A stretch of 52,012 nt of DNA. Source: Lachnospiraceae bacterium. Lineage in GTDB: Bacteria; Bacillota; Clostridia; Lachnospirales; Lachnospiraceae. The stretch is from contig JAILOQ010000015.1 in the NCBI GenBank assembly GCA_024690725.1, positions 1 through 52,012 of the forward strand, written 5' to 3'. Shown in pieces: positions 16,031 to 24,928 of this stretch (positions are counted from its first letter, which is position 1; each line of letters starts with the position of its first letter). The notes under the pieces were generated by a model, which was not told where the DNA came from, made no database searches, and worked only from the letters and a program-made list of their open reading frames with translations. The translations under genes were made by a program, and so were the position numbers.

Positions 16031-19028
16031 TACCCGCACGGCGACCGATATCGAGCAGGAGATCGCAAGACTCTCCGGACAGTACGATACCGGATGGGCT
16101 CCGGACTTTGAGAATCCGGACATCGGCGGTACTTTGGCTAAGATCTACGCATCGGGGATGGAGGATAATCTCACCCGCGTCAATGAGATCTTAGACCGGT
16201 ATCACACCGAATTTGTGAACATGCTGGACATTTCACTTTTGCCCGCAAAGCCCGCAAGTGCGATCGTTGTAATGGATCTGATCTCCGATACCATCGACGG
16301 CTGTCCCGTTGCAAAGGGGACCAAGCTTCTGGCAGGAAACGGCGAAGAGCCTTACGTGTTTGAAACCGATCACAGTCTGTATGTGTCGGGTTCCCGTCTG
16401 GTGAATTCATTTTTGGCAGACGGTGAGAACGGAACGATCGTTCCGCTTTTGGGAAACTTTGAGCGTCCCGCACTTCCCGGCGAAAAAGGCGGCGTGGTGC
16501 TTGACGAGGACGAGGAATCAGTAGCACCTCCGGACAAAGAACAGGTTATGATCGAGGAGTTTCAGCCTTTCTCTTTGTTTGGTGAGAGCGAAGGACTTGA
16601 AGTGAACGCAATCTCGTTCTTTCACCCGGTCATGTTCGATACCGGGAAGGATGCGATGTTCGTCCGCATCGAAGGAAACGAGGAGCTGGTAGAAGATATC
16701 AAAAACGGCGCATACGCCTTTATGTACGACGATCCCGAGGAAGGCATGCTTCCCATGGATGAAGTGGCGCTCATGGCCGATCAAAAGACGTTTCGTGTCC
16801 GTAAGGACAAAGAAGGTGGGTTTGAGCATTTGATCATGCTTGCCAAAAAGCCGCCGCTTGCGGCAAAGAAGGTGGATCGCATCTGCTTTTCTTCCATGGG
16901 CGAAGCGGTGCCTGCAGAGGCAGTATCGAGCGGTGCGACGGACTTTGATACCGACAGATTCCTTCCGTTTACCGATACACTTTCTTTGTACGCGGAGTGC
17001 TATGTGGGGCATGACAGATACTTCGGAAAGAGCGGTGCAAGGATCACCATGACCTTCGATCTTACGTTTGATGAGAACAGGATCAGCCTGACCGATGAGG
17101 AAGAGCAGGACGAACTTAAGATCATCAAGCGTCGTCCGAATGCCGCAAGACAGGAAGTTTATGCAGACTGTATGGTACAGGAAGTGGCAGTGGAATATTT
17201 TAACGGTACCGGGTGGAAGAAGCTTCCGCTCTCCGAGGAACCGCGGTTGATGTTCATGGATTTAAAGGCGCGTCGCGTATCGTTATCCTTTATCTGTCCC
17301 GATGACTGGGAAGAGACGGAAAGCGGCTCCTACAGCGGCCGTGCGATCCGGTTTAATCTTTTGAAATCGGACAACTGCTACGTGCGTCCCGCCGTGCATC
17401 ATTATCCGATCATCCGCAACCTCATGCTTTCTTATACCTATGAGGATCACTACGTGGATGCATATCGCGCCGATCTTTATTACGGTACGAAGGTGAAGGA
17501 TATCACCGAGCAGTTGAAGAACGAAAAGGGCTATATTGCCTTTGAAAAATGTGAGTATGAAGACGATGCTCTGTATCTTGGATTTTCCAAGCGGATCGAG
17601 AACGGTCCCGCTTCCATTTTGTTCCAGTTGGAAGACGGCATGCGTTTCTCCGGCCTGAAGTGTCGTTTCGAATATCTGGGTTACGACGGCTGGCGTCAGA
17701 TGAAGGTGCTCGATTATACCCAGGAGTTTACCCGCTCCGGCGTGATCATGTTCATGCCGCCGTCGGATATGAAGCAGTCGACCTTGGAAGGACATTCCTG
17801 TTATTGGCTTCGCGTGGTAAGAGTGAAGAAGGAAGCCGATGACGAGGATCGTACCGCGCTCCCGAAGATCATAAATATCATACCGAACGCGGTTCAGGTT
17901 TCCAATATCGAGACCAGACAGGAAGTACCGATCTACATCGACGAGGCAGTGCCGAACATGCGCTTTGCCCTCGGAACGCAGAACGTTCTCGATGCGGATG
18001 TCTGGGTCAATGAAATGGGCAAATACTCACGCGACATCATGCTCAGAAAGGTCGAAGAGGATCCGGATAATATCCGTGTGGAATACGATCCGCAGGGACA
18101 GATCACGGCGTTCTTTGTCAGATGGCATGAGACGGAGCGGTTTGAAGTTTCCGACGATCCGCGCGTATACGAGCTGGATCGGTTGCAGAATGAACTGATC
18201 TTTGGTGACGGTATCCATACCGCGATCCCGCGTGTGACGGATGATATCGCCGTGCGCTTCACCATTCGCTGCTGCAACGGACAGCGCGGAAACGTACCCG
18301 CAGATGCGATCTCGGAGCCGCTGGAAAACATCAATTTCATCGGCAGCATTACGAATCCGATCCGTGCATACGGCGGAAGCAATATCGAGAGCGTGGAGAA
18401 TGCGCTCGCCAGAGGTGCGGGACTGTTGTCTTCGAGAAACCGTCTGGTTTCTTTGGATGATTATAAGAGAGCCATTCTTTCTTATTCCGATACGATCGAT
18501 CAGGTGACCGGTATCGTGGGCGAGACGATCGAGGGAAAAGAAGATGCATCGCAGATCACCTTCCTTCTTTTGATGAAGGACTATGCGGAAGGATCCTATG
18601 CCTTCCACCGTATCGTGGGCGGCCTGAAAAAAGAACTGTTGCAGCGCGCCGAACTCACGGTGGCGGAAGATAAGTTCCATCTGATGGAGCCGATCTACGT
18701 GGATGTATCCGTAAGTGTCTGGGTGGATGTGGTTTCCATCGATGACAGCTTTGAGATCCAGAATCTCTTACGCGAATGTCTGGAGAGTTATCTGGATCCG
18801 TTGGGCTACGGCAAAGGACACGGCTGGAAGATCGGTACCATGCCGAAGAAGCCGCAGATCCTGATGCGTTTGAATGTATTAAAGAGTCGCGTGATCGTTA
18901 AGAAGTCCGTTATGATAGCGCATTATACGGACGCTTCCGGAGAGCATGAGGTGGATCTGGAAGAGCTTAAGGTAACACCGTTTATGGTTCCGCGCAGCGG
19001 AAAGCACGATGTGCATATTATTTACTGA
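15996..19028 (+). CDS. Baseplate J-like wedge protein 1 (gp6/Pvc11-like)
   Basis: A 1010-residue protein when started at ATG 15996, which has an AAGGAGA site at 15978-15984. The frame is also open to an ATG at 15957, but no ribosome binding site supports that one. The N-terminus 'DTRTATDIEQEIARLSGQYDTGWAPDFENPDIGGTLAKIYA' and the conserved core 'NELIFGDGIHTAIPRVTDDIAVRFTIRCCNGQRGNV' mark a putative baseplate assembly protein of the J family. The C-terminal third (LVSLDDYKRAILSYSDTIDQVTGI onward) is the wedge-dimerisation part. It overlaps gp25 by 35 bp. Its size is typical for CIS Pvc11/gp6 homologues. Confidence 0.92.
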   Translation: MNRKQWKKLNIDTRTATDIEQEIARLSGQYDTGWAPDFENPDIGGTLAKIYASGMEDNLTRVNEILDRYHTEFVNMLDISLLPAKPASAIVVMDLISDTIDGCPVAKGTKLLAGNGEEPYVFETDHSLYVSGSRLVNSFLADGENGTIVPLLGNFERPALPGEKGGVVLDEDEESVAPPDKEQVMIEEFQPFSLFGESEGLEVNAISFFHPVMFDTGKDAMFVRIEGNEELVEDIKNGAYAFMYDDPEEGMLPMDEVALMADQKTFRVRKDKEGGFEHLIMLAKKPPLAAKKVDRICFSSMGEAVPAEAVSSGATDFDTDRFLPFTDTLSLYAECYVGHDRYFGKSGARITMTFDLTFDENRISLTDEEEQDELKIIKRRPNAARQEVYADCMVQEVAVEYFNGTGWKKLPLSEEPRLMFMDLKARRVSLSFICPDDWEETESGSYSGRAIRFNLLKSDNCYVRPAVHHYPIIRNLMLSYTYEDHYVDAYRADLYYGTKVKDITEQLKNEKGYIAFEKCEYEDDALYLGFSKRIENGPASILFQLEDGMRFSGLKCRFEYLGYDGWRQMKVLDYTQEFTRSGVIMFMPPSDMKQSTLEGHSCYWLRVVRVKKEADDEDRTALPKIINIIPNAVQVSNIETRQEVPIYIDEAVPNMRFALGTQNVLDADVWVNEMGKYSRDIMLRKVEEDPDNIRVEYDPQGQITAFFVRWHETERFEVSDDPRVYELDRLQNELIFGDGIHTAIPRVTDDIAVRFTIRCCNGQRGNVPADAISEPLENINFIGSITNPIRAYGGSNIESVENALARGAGLLSSRNRLVSLDDYKRAILSYSDTIDQVTGIVGETIEGKEDASQITFLLLMKDYAEGSYAFHRIVGGLKKELLQRAELTVAEDKFHLMEPIYVDVSVSVWVDVVSIDDSFEIQNLLRECLESYLDPLGYGKGHGWKIGTMPKKPQILMRLNVLKSRVIVKKSVMIAHYTDASGEHEVDLEELKVTPFMVPRSGKHDVHIIY

Positions 19029-19076
19029 TAGAGTGAATCGTATTGAATGGCAGTAAGATGAGGTAGGAGTTAGCAT

Positions 19077-21194
19077 ATGCTTACTTATGTGACAAACGAC
19101 GGAAAAACATACGAAGAACGATTGCTGGAAGCCATTTCCAACATTCCGTTGTATACGCAGGAGTGGACCAATTTCAATCCTTCCGATCCGGGCATGACGA
19201 TCCTGGAGACCTTGCTCGGTTTTGAGACCCTGCAGCAGGATTCCATGGCGGATATCCCGGCGAAGGTAAAACAGAACCTGTTAAAACTGGTCGGCTTCCA
19301 GATACGGAAAGGAAAGAGTGCAAGGCTTCTTTTATCCGCAGGGCACGTCAAGGAAACCATCACGGTACCGGCCAATCATAAATTCCGGATCGGAGATATC
19401 GTCTTTGAGACGAACCGAGAGATCGTCTTAAACGATCAGAGGATTCTGGGGATTTATTCCAAGAAGTCCGATAAGGACGCGAAATTCATGGATTTTTCCT
19501 ATCTGACCGACAGAGAAACGCATGTGCCGGCTTTGATCTTCGGGGAGAAGCCTGCGGAAGGCGATTGTCTGTATTTCATTGCGAATGCCCTTCCGGATCC
19601 CGGAAAGGAATTGCAATTCTTCTTTACCTTAAGAGAAAGATATAACCGAAATCCCATGGACGGGAGGACGGAAAAACTGTTCGCGGACATCGTATGGGAA
19701 TGCTTTACCGATAAGGGGTGGCAGGCCATGGATGTGCGTGATAATACGAATGCGTTCTTACGTAGCGGAGAGATCCGCATGTGGATGCCGGAGGATTATG
19801 CGGCGGTGTATACCGAGATGCCGCAGGACGGATATGCGCTTCGCGCAAGGCTTTTAAGTGCCGATTACGATGTGCGTCCGAAGATGACGGCAGTGGAGGC
19901 ATTCTTATTTGAGGTGTGGCAGAAAGATACCATCTGCGAGACGATCTCCGTCAATCGCAGCGGTGATGTCGACATCTACAGTGAGCTGGCCAAGGAAGCC
20001 TATCTCGATGTGTACTGCAGAGAGGCCAAAGGCGAGTCATTCCGAAAGTATGAATATATGCCGGACCGCAATGTCCAGGGAAGATATTATTCCGTAAGCA
20101 ATCCGGGCTTTGCGCATCAGGTGATCAGTTTTGATAAACGAAGAAGAGGGTTCGGTCCGGAGCGCGGCAGAGACTGCGCGAAGATCGTTGTCTATACGGA
20201 AGACGTTATGCGCCAGTATTCGTTGGGCCGGGTGCTCGGCTATGACAACCAGGAGATCGAACTCCCCTATAAGCATATTGTGGCACATTCCTTCTGTATC
20301 ATCGCGAAATATCCCGATGGGCAGGGCGGATGGCTGTATGATTTTGTGCGTCCGGAAAAGAAGGACGAGGGAGCGCTCTATTATCACTTATTGGAAAATG
20401 ACGGTAAGATCGTGATCGAGGATGCCGGAAGGTTCATCGGAGCGGATCTGTATCTGGCAGCAGTCGCATTAAACAATGGGCCGGAAGGAAATATCCGCGA
20501 GGGCAATTTCTTACTTTCCGATCCGATCGACGGAGCCGATCTGAGTGGAGTTACGTTCTTTAACCCGGGAGCAGGTACGGGCGGTGCGTATCGCGAGAAG
20601 ATCGAGTCGGTGCGGCGTCGGTTCGTGCGCGACATGGAGGCTTCCTATACGGCGGTAACGGCGAAGGATTACGAGAATGTGGTATTGACGACGCCGGGGC
20701 TTTGCATCCACAAGGCGAAGGCGGAGATGGATGAAGACAGAAACCTGATACGGATCGCGGTAAAGCAGGGGACGGATGAGTCGTTCCCGAAGTTAAGTGA
20801 CATGTATCAGAGGATCATCAAGGAGCGCTTAGAGGAGCGGAGGCTCTTAACGACGCGCGTGGAACTGATCCAGCCGGTGTATATGCCGGTCAATGTAACG
20901 GCGACGGTTTACGTCAAGCCGCACTACGAGAATGCAGGGGATCAGATCAAAGAGGTGATCCGGCAGAAAATCGATTATATCAGTTCGGATAAAAATTTCG
21001 GAGAGATTTTGAAGTTTGATACGGTGTTCCATGCGATCGAAATGCTGGAGAGCGTGGAATACGTCTACGATCTTTCGCTTCGGCCGAAGTCGGTAGCGGG
21101 GGCGAAGATGCAGGATGCGGATATCCTGCCGGATGCGAATTGTCTGCTGTATCCGGGGGAGATACGCGTGGAGACGGTAACGTTCGAGAACTGA
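19077..21194 (+). CDS. Baseplate J-like wedge protein 2 (gp6/gp7, Pvc12-like)
   Basis: A 705-residue second J-family protein. It has 'TQEWTNFNPSDPGMTILETLLGFETLQQDSMADIPAKVKQNLLKLVGF', the classic N-terminal signature, then inserted beta domains (about 150-460). The C-terminal part contains 'YTAVTAKDYENVVLTTPGLCIHKAKAEMD' and 'RRLLTTRVELIQPVYMPVNVTATVYV', the usual J tail. With the preceding protein it should form the heteromeric wedges of a six-fold baseplate. The start ATG 19077 is preceded by AGGTAGGAG. The last quarter is more GC-rich in third positions than the first half. Confidence 0.92.
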   Translation: MLTYVTNDGKTYEERLLEAISNIPLYTQEWTNFNPSDPGMTILETLLGFETLQQDSMADIPAKVKQNLLKLVGFQIRKGKSARLLLSAGHVKETITVPANHKFRIGDIVFETNREIVLNDQRILGIYSKKSDKDAKFMDFSYLTDRETHVPALIFGEKPAEGDCLYFIANALPDPGKELQFFFTLRERYNRNPMDGRTEKLFADIVWECFTDKGWQAMDVRDNTNAFLRSGEIRMWMPEDYAAVYTEMPQDGYALRARLLSADYDVRPKMTAVEAFLFEVWQKDTICETISVNRSGDVDIYSELAKEAYLDVYCREAKGESFRKYEYMPDRNVQGRYYSVSNPGFAHQVISFDKRRRGFGPERGRDCAKIVVYTEDVMRQYSLGRVLGYDNQEIELPYKHIVAHSFCIIAKYPDGQGGWLYDFVRPEKKDEGALYYHLLENDGKIVIEDAGRFIGADLYLAAVALNNGPEGNIREGNFLLSDPIDGADLSGVTFFNPGAGTGGAYREKIESVRRRFVRDMEASYTAVTAKDYENVVLTTPGLCIHKAKAEMDEDRNLIRIAVKQGTDESFPKLSDMYQRIIKERLEERRLLTTRVELIQPVYMPVNVTATVYVKPHYENAGDQIKEVIRQKIDYISSDKNFGEILKFDTVFHAIEMLESVEYVYDLSLRPKSVAGAKMQDADILPDANCLLYPGEIRVETVTFEN

Positions 21195-21260
21195 TGACAT
21201 GGTTTTGCGCACAGGTAACGGCGCAAGATTTACAGATACGATGGAAAGCAGGTAAGCACT

Positions 21261-22364
21261 ATGGCAAAAATCACGTATTCGATCAAGAAAAACCGCCTCG
21301 AGCGGTCATACATCTCGGGCTTTCTGGCGGACCCCGAGTCCCCCAGACTTTACTTCGATGAGAATACCGGAATTCACAGACTCTATGTCGACGTGATCGA
21401 TTCCGCCGAAGAGGCCGGCGAGTGGGGTAGATTTTCTTTTTCCATGGACCTTCCCGAGAATATGGCGCTTTACGTCTATGCCTTTGCGTCTGATTCTAAT
21501 ACGTGGTATGATAATGAAGGCAGAGACTATTCGATCATGGATGCTCTGCTCTCCGACGAAATCCCCGACGTGGAAAAGAAACGCTTCTTTTCCGGTGATA
21601 ACGGGATGCGTTTCGTTGGGAAGAATGACATTCTGCTGTATCGTCTGAAGGGCCGCTACCTTTACATCGCGATCGAGATCCTCGGTGTCGGTGCCGGCTA
21701 TATTGACAGACTCAGAGTGGATAAAAAGGGCGATAATTTCATGGATGCTTTCCCGGCTGTGTACAGAGAGCGGGACGGATTCTTCCATCGATTTTTATCG
21801 GTATTTTCCAGTATATATAACGATGTGGAACGCGAGATCGACAGGCTGCCGGAACTTTTGGATCCGGATACCTGCCCGGCGGAGTGTTTGGATGTTTATG
21901 CCATGTGGCTCGGCATCGATCTGAGCGGTGATTTCTTGAAGGAAGAGGCAAAGCGAACTTTCGTGAAGGAAGCATATAACCTGAATCGTATGAAAGGCAC
22001 CAAGGGGTGTCTCTTGCGCGTTTTGGAAATTGTGCTGAATGAGAAGGTGATCATCCTTGAGAACAACACCATCAAGGCGTATCTGGAGCGTGGGGAGATG
22101 GCACAGACCGAGCTGATCTCCGGCGGGATCTACGATGTGAACATTTTGATCCGCACGCCGCTTTCCGATACAGACCGCCACCAGTTGTTATATCTTCTGG
22201 AGCAGTTTAAACCTTTGAGAAGCAGATTGCATCTGATTCCGCTTCGCGATACGCCGACGCTGGATGATGAGATTTATCTTGATATGAATGCCGTGGTATC
22301 CGGTGATACGTACGGTGTTATGGACGATGATATGGAGATCACCGAAGACATCGTTTTGGAATGA
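21261..22364 (+). CDS. Phage tail protein I-like baseplate protein
   Basis: A 367-residue protein. The C-terminal half carries the P2 gpI-like signature: 'FMDAFPAVYRERDGFFHRFLSVFSSIYNDVEREIDRLPELLDPDTCPAECLDVYAMWLGI', then 'KEAYNLNRMKGTKGCLLRVLEIVL'. The N-terminal 155 residues are a beta-rich domain probably specific to CIS members. It completes the baseplate set and is the last structural gene recognised. In PVC/AFP loci the fibre and tape-measure genes follow here; instead a signalling module follows after 55 bp, with no terminator seen. Confidence 0.88.
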   Translation: MAKITYSIKKNRLERSYISGFLADPESPRLYFDENTGIHRLYVDVIDSAEEAGEWGRFSFSMDLPENMALYVYAFASDSNTWYDNEGRDYSIMDALLSDEIPDVEKKRFFSGDNGMRFVGKNDILLYRLKGRYLYIAIEILGVGAGYIDRLRVDKKGDNFMDAFPAVYRERDGFFHRFLSVFSSIYNDVEREIDRLPELLDPDTCPAECLDVYAMWLGIDLSGDFLKEEAKRTFVKEAYNLNRMKGTKGCLLRVLEIVLNEKVIILENNTIKAYLERGEMAQTELISGGIYDVNILIRTPLSDTDRHQLLYLLEQFKPLRSRLHLIPLRDTPTLDDEIYLDMNAVVSGDTYGVMDDDMEITEDIVLE

Positions 22365-22419
22365 TGAGCGGGATTTCGGTTATCGTTGTTTGAATGATAA
22401 TTAGGGTTGGAGGAGTACC

Positions 22420-22719
22420 ATGCAGATAACGGAAATTAAAGGAGATACCAGTATTCAACTCTCGGTATCGGGACAGGTGGATACGATCACTGCGCCGCAG
22501 TTGCAGCAGACGATCCTTACCTCCTTTCAGAAAACAAAGAATGTCGTCCTGGATCTGAAGGACGTTCCATATATGTCTAGTGCGGGTTTGCGTGCGCTCC
22601 TTCTTGGTGCGAAGACGGCATCGAGCAAAGGCGGCTCCATGAAGATCATCAATGTTCATCCCACCGTTATGAAGGTGTTTGAGATGTCCGGCTTTGCCAA
22701 GATTTTGCAGATCGAGTAG
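22420..22719 (+). CDS. STAS-domain anti-sigma-factor antagonist (RsbV/SpoIIAA-like), copy 1
   Basis: A 99-residue single STAS domain. 'LSVSGQVDTITAPQL' is the first strand and helix, and 'YMSSAGLRALLLG' holds the phosphorylation-site loop, where Ser54 aligns with the Ser phosphorylated in RsbV/SpoIIAA. In partner switching, the dephosphorylated protein binds an RsbW-like kinase and releases its target. The strong site TTGGAGGAG precedes ATG 22420. The matching kinase is at 23413, separated by an ABC ATPase. The second STAS gene at 45971 is a close paralogue. No sigma factor lies nearby, so the target may be another protein. Confidence 0.93.
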   Translation: MQITEIKGDTSIQLSVSGQVDTITAPQLQQTILTSFQKTKNVVLDLKDVPYMSSAGLRALLLGAKTASSKGGSMKIINVHPTVMKVFEMSGFAKILQIE

Positions 22720-22727
22720 GGCAGGAT

Positions 22728-23384
22728 ATGATCTCAGTCGAACACATTGCAAAGACCTATAAAAATACGGAACCGGAAACGGAAGTGTTCCGGGATTTTT
22801 CCATGCAGGTGGAAAAGGGAGAGTTTGTGGTGCTTACCGGTGAGAGCGGAAGCGGGAAGAGCACCTTGATCAAGATGCTTTTGTTGGAAGAGAAGCCGGA
22901 TGCGGGCAAGATCTATGTTAGCGAGCGGCCGATCGACCGTGTGAGAAAAGCGGATATTCCGAATTACCGACAGTCCGTCGGCGTGATCTTTCAGGATTTC
23001 TTGTTGATCCGCGACCGGACGGTTTATGAAAATATCAATCTGGCCCGTATCATTACGGGTGCTTCACAAAAGGATTCTTCCCAGCGTGTGTATCATGTGG
23101 CGAAGCTTTTGGGGATCACGGATCTGTTAAAGCGCTATCCGCATGAGATTTCCGGTGGGGAGCAGCAGAAGGTCTGTATGGCCCGTGCTATTGTGAACAA
23201 TCCGAAGATTTTACTGGCGGATGAGCCGACGGCGAATTTAGACCCGTCGTATTCCGAGATGATCTTGAAATTGATGCAGGTGATCAATGATCAGGGGACA
23301 ACGTTGTTGGTCGCAACGCAGGATCCGATCATTGCGTCATACGAAGGAGCTCGTGTGGTTTCTTTGGATGATGTGCCGCACTGA
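22728..23384 (+). CDS. Stand-alone FtsE/LolD-type ABC ATPase without a permease
   Basis: A 218-residue ABC ATPase. Walker A is GESGSGKST, the Q-loop is 'VIFQDFLL', the signature is ISGGEQQ, and Walker B is 'ILLADEPTANLDP', so it should be catalytically competent. The family is the FtsE/LolD/MacB type, which drives mechanotransmission across the membrane with an FtsX-like partner. No permease is in the window. Being inserted between an STAS gene and an RsbW-like kinase is unusual. It may link the CIS or the partner-switching module to an envelope protein encoded elsewhere. It starts 8 bp after the STAS stop. Confidence 0.92.
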   Translation: MISVEHIAKTYKNTEPETEVFRDFSMQVEKGEFVVLTGESGSGKSTLIKMLLLEEKPDAGKIYVSERPIDRVRKADIPNYRQSVGVIFQDFLLIRDRTVYENINLARIITGASQKDSSQRVYHVAKLLGITDLLKRYPHEISGGEQQKVCMARAIVNNPKILLADEPTANLDPSYSEMILKLMQVINDQGTTLLVATQDPIIASYEGARVVSLDDVPH

Positions 23385-23412
23385 CAGAAGTAGATATGCA
23401 AGAGGGATGCCA

Positions 23413-23829
23413 ATGAAAGAGTTGGTACTGACGGCGAGCGATGAAACGTTATACACCGTCATGGATGAATTAAAAGCACATTTGACGGCGAATGCTTGTC
23501 CCGAAGAGATCATGACACCGATCGTGATCGCTGCGGAAGAAGTGTATGTTAATATTGCGCATTATGCATATGGCGGGAAACCGGGAATGGCAAAGGTGGA
23601 GATCGATGTCACGCCCGATCCGAAGAAGTGCCGTCTGGTCTTTAAGGATCAGGGAACCCCTTACAATCCGCTGGAGAAACAGGATCCCGATATCACGCTG
23701 GATGTGGATGAGCGTGCGATCGGAGGACTCGGCATCTATATGGTCAAAGAGATCATGGACGATGTCACATATGAGTATAAGGACGGATATAACATTCTGA
23801 CGATCGAGAAACGGTTGGACGAAGCATAA
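23413..23829 (+). CDS. RsbW/SpoIIAB-like serine protein kinase (anti-sigma-factor type), copy 1
   Basis: A 139-residue HATPase_c_2 (GHKL) protein. The N-box region is 'IVIAAEEVYVNIAHYAY', the G1-type box 'FKDQGTPYNP' and the G2 box 'IGGLGIYMVKEIMD'. It would phosphorylate the STAS protein at 22420 and bind an unknown target. I chose ATG 23413 because AAGAGGG (23400-23406) is correctly spaced; the frame is open further upstream into the ABC gene but that extension lacks a family match. It is strongly similar to the kinase at 46272. It is the last + strand gene before the convergent kinase-like gene. Confidence 0.92.
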   Translation: MKELVLTASDETLYTVMDELKAHLTANACPEEIMTPIVIAAEEVYVNIAHYAYGGKPGMAKVEIDVTPDPKKCRLVFKDQGTPYNPLEKQDPDITLDVDERAIGGLGIYMVKEIMDDVTYEYKDGYNILTIEKRLDEA

Positions 23830-23852
23830 ATGTCGGACAACGAATAAACAAA

Positions 23853-23888
23853 TAAAAAAGCCACGACCGATGGAGATCGATCATGGCT
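23853..23888 (-). terminator. Intrinsic terminator of the minus-strand ATPase gene
   Basis: Read on the minus strand, AGCCATGATCGAT (23888-23876) pairs with ATCGGTCGTGGCT (23871-23859) around a four-base loop, with two G-T pairs, and continues into a run of Ts. On the + strand the same stem has two mismatches and no T tract, so the terminator works mainly for the 24816-23917 transcript. Confidence 0.85.
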
Positions 23889-23916
23889 GCTTATGTGTGT
23901 TATCAGATCAAGCAGA

Positions 23917-24816
23917 TCAAGTGGTGGGAAGCTGGATGTAAATACCCATACCGCTTCCGGTATTGCTCTTGGCATAGATGGTACCGCCGTAGTAATCGAC
24001 GATGGCCTTTGCCTGGAAGAGTCCGAGGCCGTTGCCGCTGACACGGTTGGAGCCCTGGAAGTTCAGTTCAAAGATGTGTTTTGTTTCATCGGTGGAAAGT
24101 CCTTCGCCGGTGTCCTTACATACAACGAAGATATCGTCGCCGATGGATGAAATGGTGATGATCAAAGAACCGTGACGGTTCATGTATTTAATGGAATTAT
24201 CGATGATGTTGCGGAAGAGTGTGCGAAGCAGGTTCTGATCCGCTTTTACCAAGAGCAGATCCTCCGAACAGGAGACGTTGATCGTAAGTCCTGCGGTCGC
24301 TGCAATATCGTGAAATTCCTTGGAAACACTTTTGGCAACATCGATGATGTTGACGGTGGTCGTTTCGCTTCGCTCCGGAAGATAGGAGGGAAGGATGCTG
24401 GAAGCATCGGGCTCTGCGGGCTTTTCTTTTGCCTCGGCTTCTTTGCGGGCAGCTTCGAGTTCCATGTTTTCGATCTGCTCGGTCAGTTCGCTGTTTTTTG
24501 CAGCGAGCTCGGTATATTGATCCTTTAAGCTTTCGATCGTATCCTGCTTTAAGGAAACTTCGCTTTTTAAGCGTTCGGATTCTTCTTTCCACTCTGTTTT
24601 GACGGAGACGAGACGTTCGGTGAGTTCATCGATCTCGTTCGGGTTCGTCAGATTTTCGTGGTAAGCCATCCAGGAAAACAGAAGTAAGAAGATGCTGTGC
24701 AACACGAAACAAGCCAGGAAGATCCAGCCGTTATCGAGCCACAAAAATGCGACCAATGTCATGATGTAAGTAATGAGCGCACAGGCCAAAACTACTTTCT
24801 GATTACGTGTGAACAT
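23917..24816 (-). CDS. Membrane-anchored histidine-kinase-like ATPase lacking a clear H-box
   Basis: A 299-residue protein and the only real minus-strand gene here. Two transmembrane helices lie at about residues 8-26 and 30-48, then a long coiled coil (55-135), a Pro-rich hinge and a C-terminal GHKL ATPase. The N-box is 'LFRNIIDNSIKYMNR', G1 is 'CKDTGEGLS' and G2 is 'SGNGLGLFQAKAIVDYYGG'. The usual DHp H-box is not evident; 'SVSKEFHDIAATAG' is the only His-containing helix before the ATPase and is a poor match. It might be a kinase or phosphatase of unusual type, or a signalling ATPase. It has its own promoter (24852-24880), an AAAAGGAG site and its own terminator. No response regulator is adjacent. 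Confidence 0.85.
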   Translation of the reverse strand: MFTRNQKVVLACALITYIMTLVAFLWLDNGWIFLACFVLHSIFLLLFSWMAYHENLTNPNEIDELTERLVSVKTEWKEESERLKSEVSLKQDTIESLKDQYTELAAKNSELTEQIENMELEAARKEAEAKEKPAEPDASSILPSYLPERSETTTVNIIDVAKSVSKEFHDIAATAGLTINVSCSEDLLLVKADQNLLRTLFRNIIDNSIKYMNRHGSLIITISSIGDDIFVVCKDTGEGLSTDETKHIFELNFQGSNRVSGNGLGLFQAKAIVDYYGGTIYAKSNTGSGMGIYIQLPTT

Positions 24817-24842
24817 CGGAAAATACTCCTTTTCAAAGAGTT

Positions 24843-24880
24843 AACATTTATGTTATAATAAATGTTTACGCCTATGTAAA
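24843..24880 (-). promoter_or_regulatory. Minus-strand promoter with a palindrome over its -10 region
   Basis: On the minus strand, TTTACA (24880-24875), a 17-nt gap and TATAAC (24857-24852) form a good sigma-A promoter for the kinase-like gene. The -10 sits in the 6-nt centre of a perfect 9-bp inverted repeat, AACATTTAT (24843-24851) and ATAAATGTT (24858-24866). A repressor bound there would block this promoter and the overlapping + promoter at once. Confidence 0.7.
24851..24859 (+). promoter_or_regulatory. Plus-strand extended -10 promoter of the AAA+ operon
   Basis: TGT directly precedes a perfect TATAAT (24854-24859). The -35 candidate TTTCAA (24831-24836, 17-nt gap) is weak, as is common for extended -10 promoters. 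Transcription would start near 24866 and read the small gene at 24929 and the AAA+ genes. It overlaps the minus-strand -10 by four bases. Confidence 0.55.
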
Positions 24881-24928
24881 TATAACACATTTTACAACGG
24901 GTGTCAAAGAATAATAGAGAGGTTTGCC

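Noticed and set aside
2235-22364. Prophage or R-type tailocin
   Set aside because: No capsid, portal, terminase, integrase, holin, endolysin or fibre gene. DUF4255, DUF4280, CIS_tube and Pvc15-like AAA+ proteins point to a CIS.
2235-22364. Type VI secretion system
   Set aside because: No TssJ/L/M membrane complex, TssA or ClpV-type Clp ATPase. The AAA+ proteins are of the CIS type.
22728-23384. True FtsE of the cell-division FtsEX system
   Set aside because: No ftsX follows and the neighbours are signalling genes, so only the ATPase type can be stated.
23287-23412. N-terminal extension of the first RsbW-like kinase
   Set aside because: It overlaps the end of the ABC ATPase in another frame and lacks family similarity. 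ATG 23413 has a proper site.
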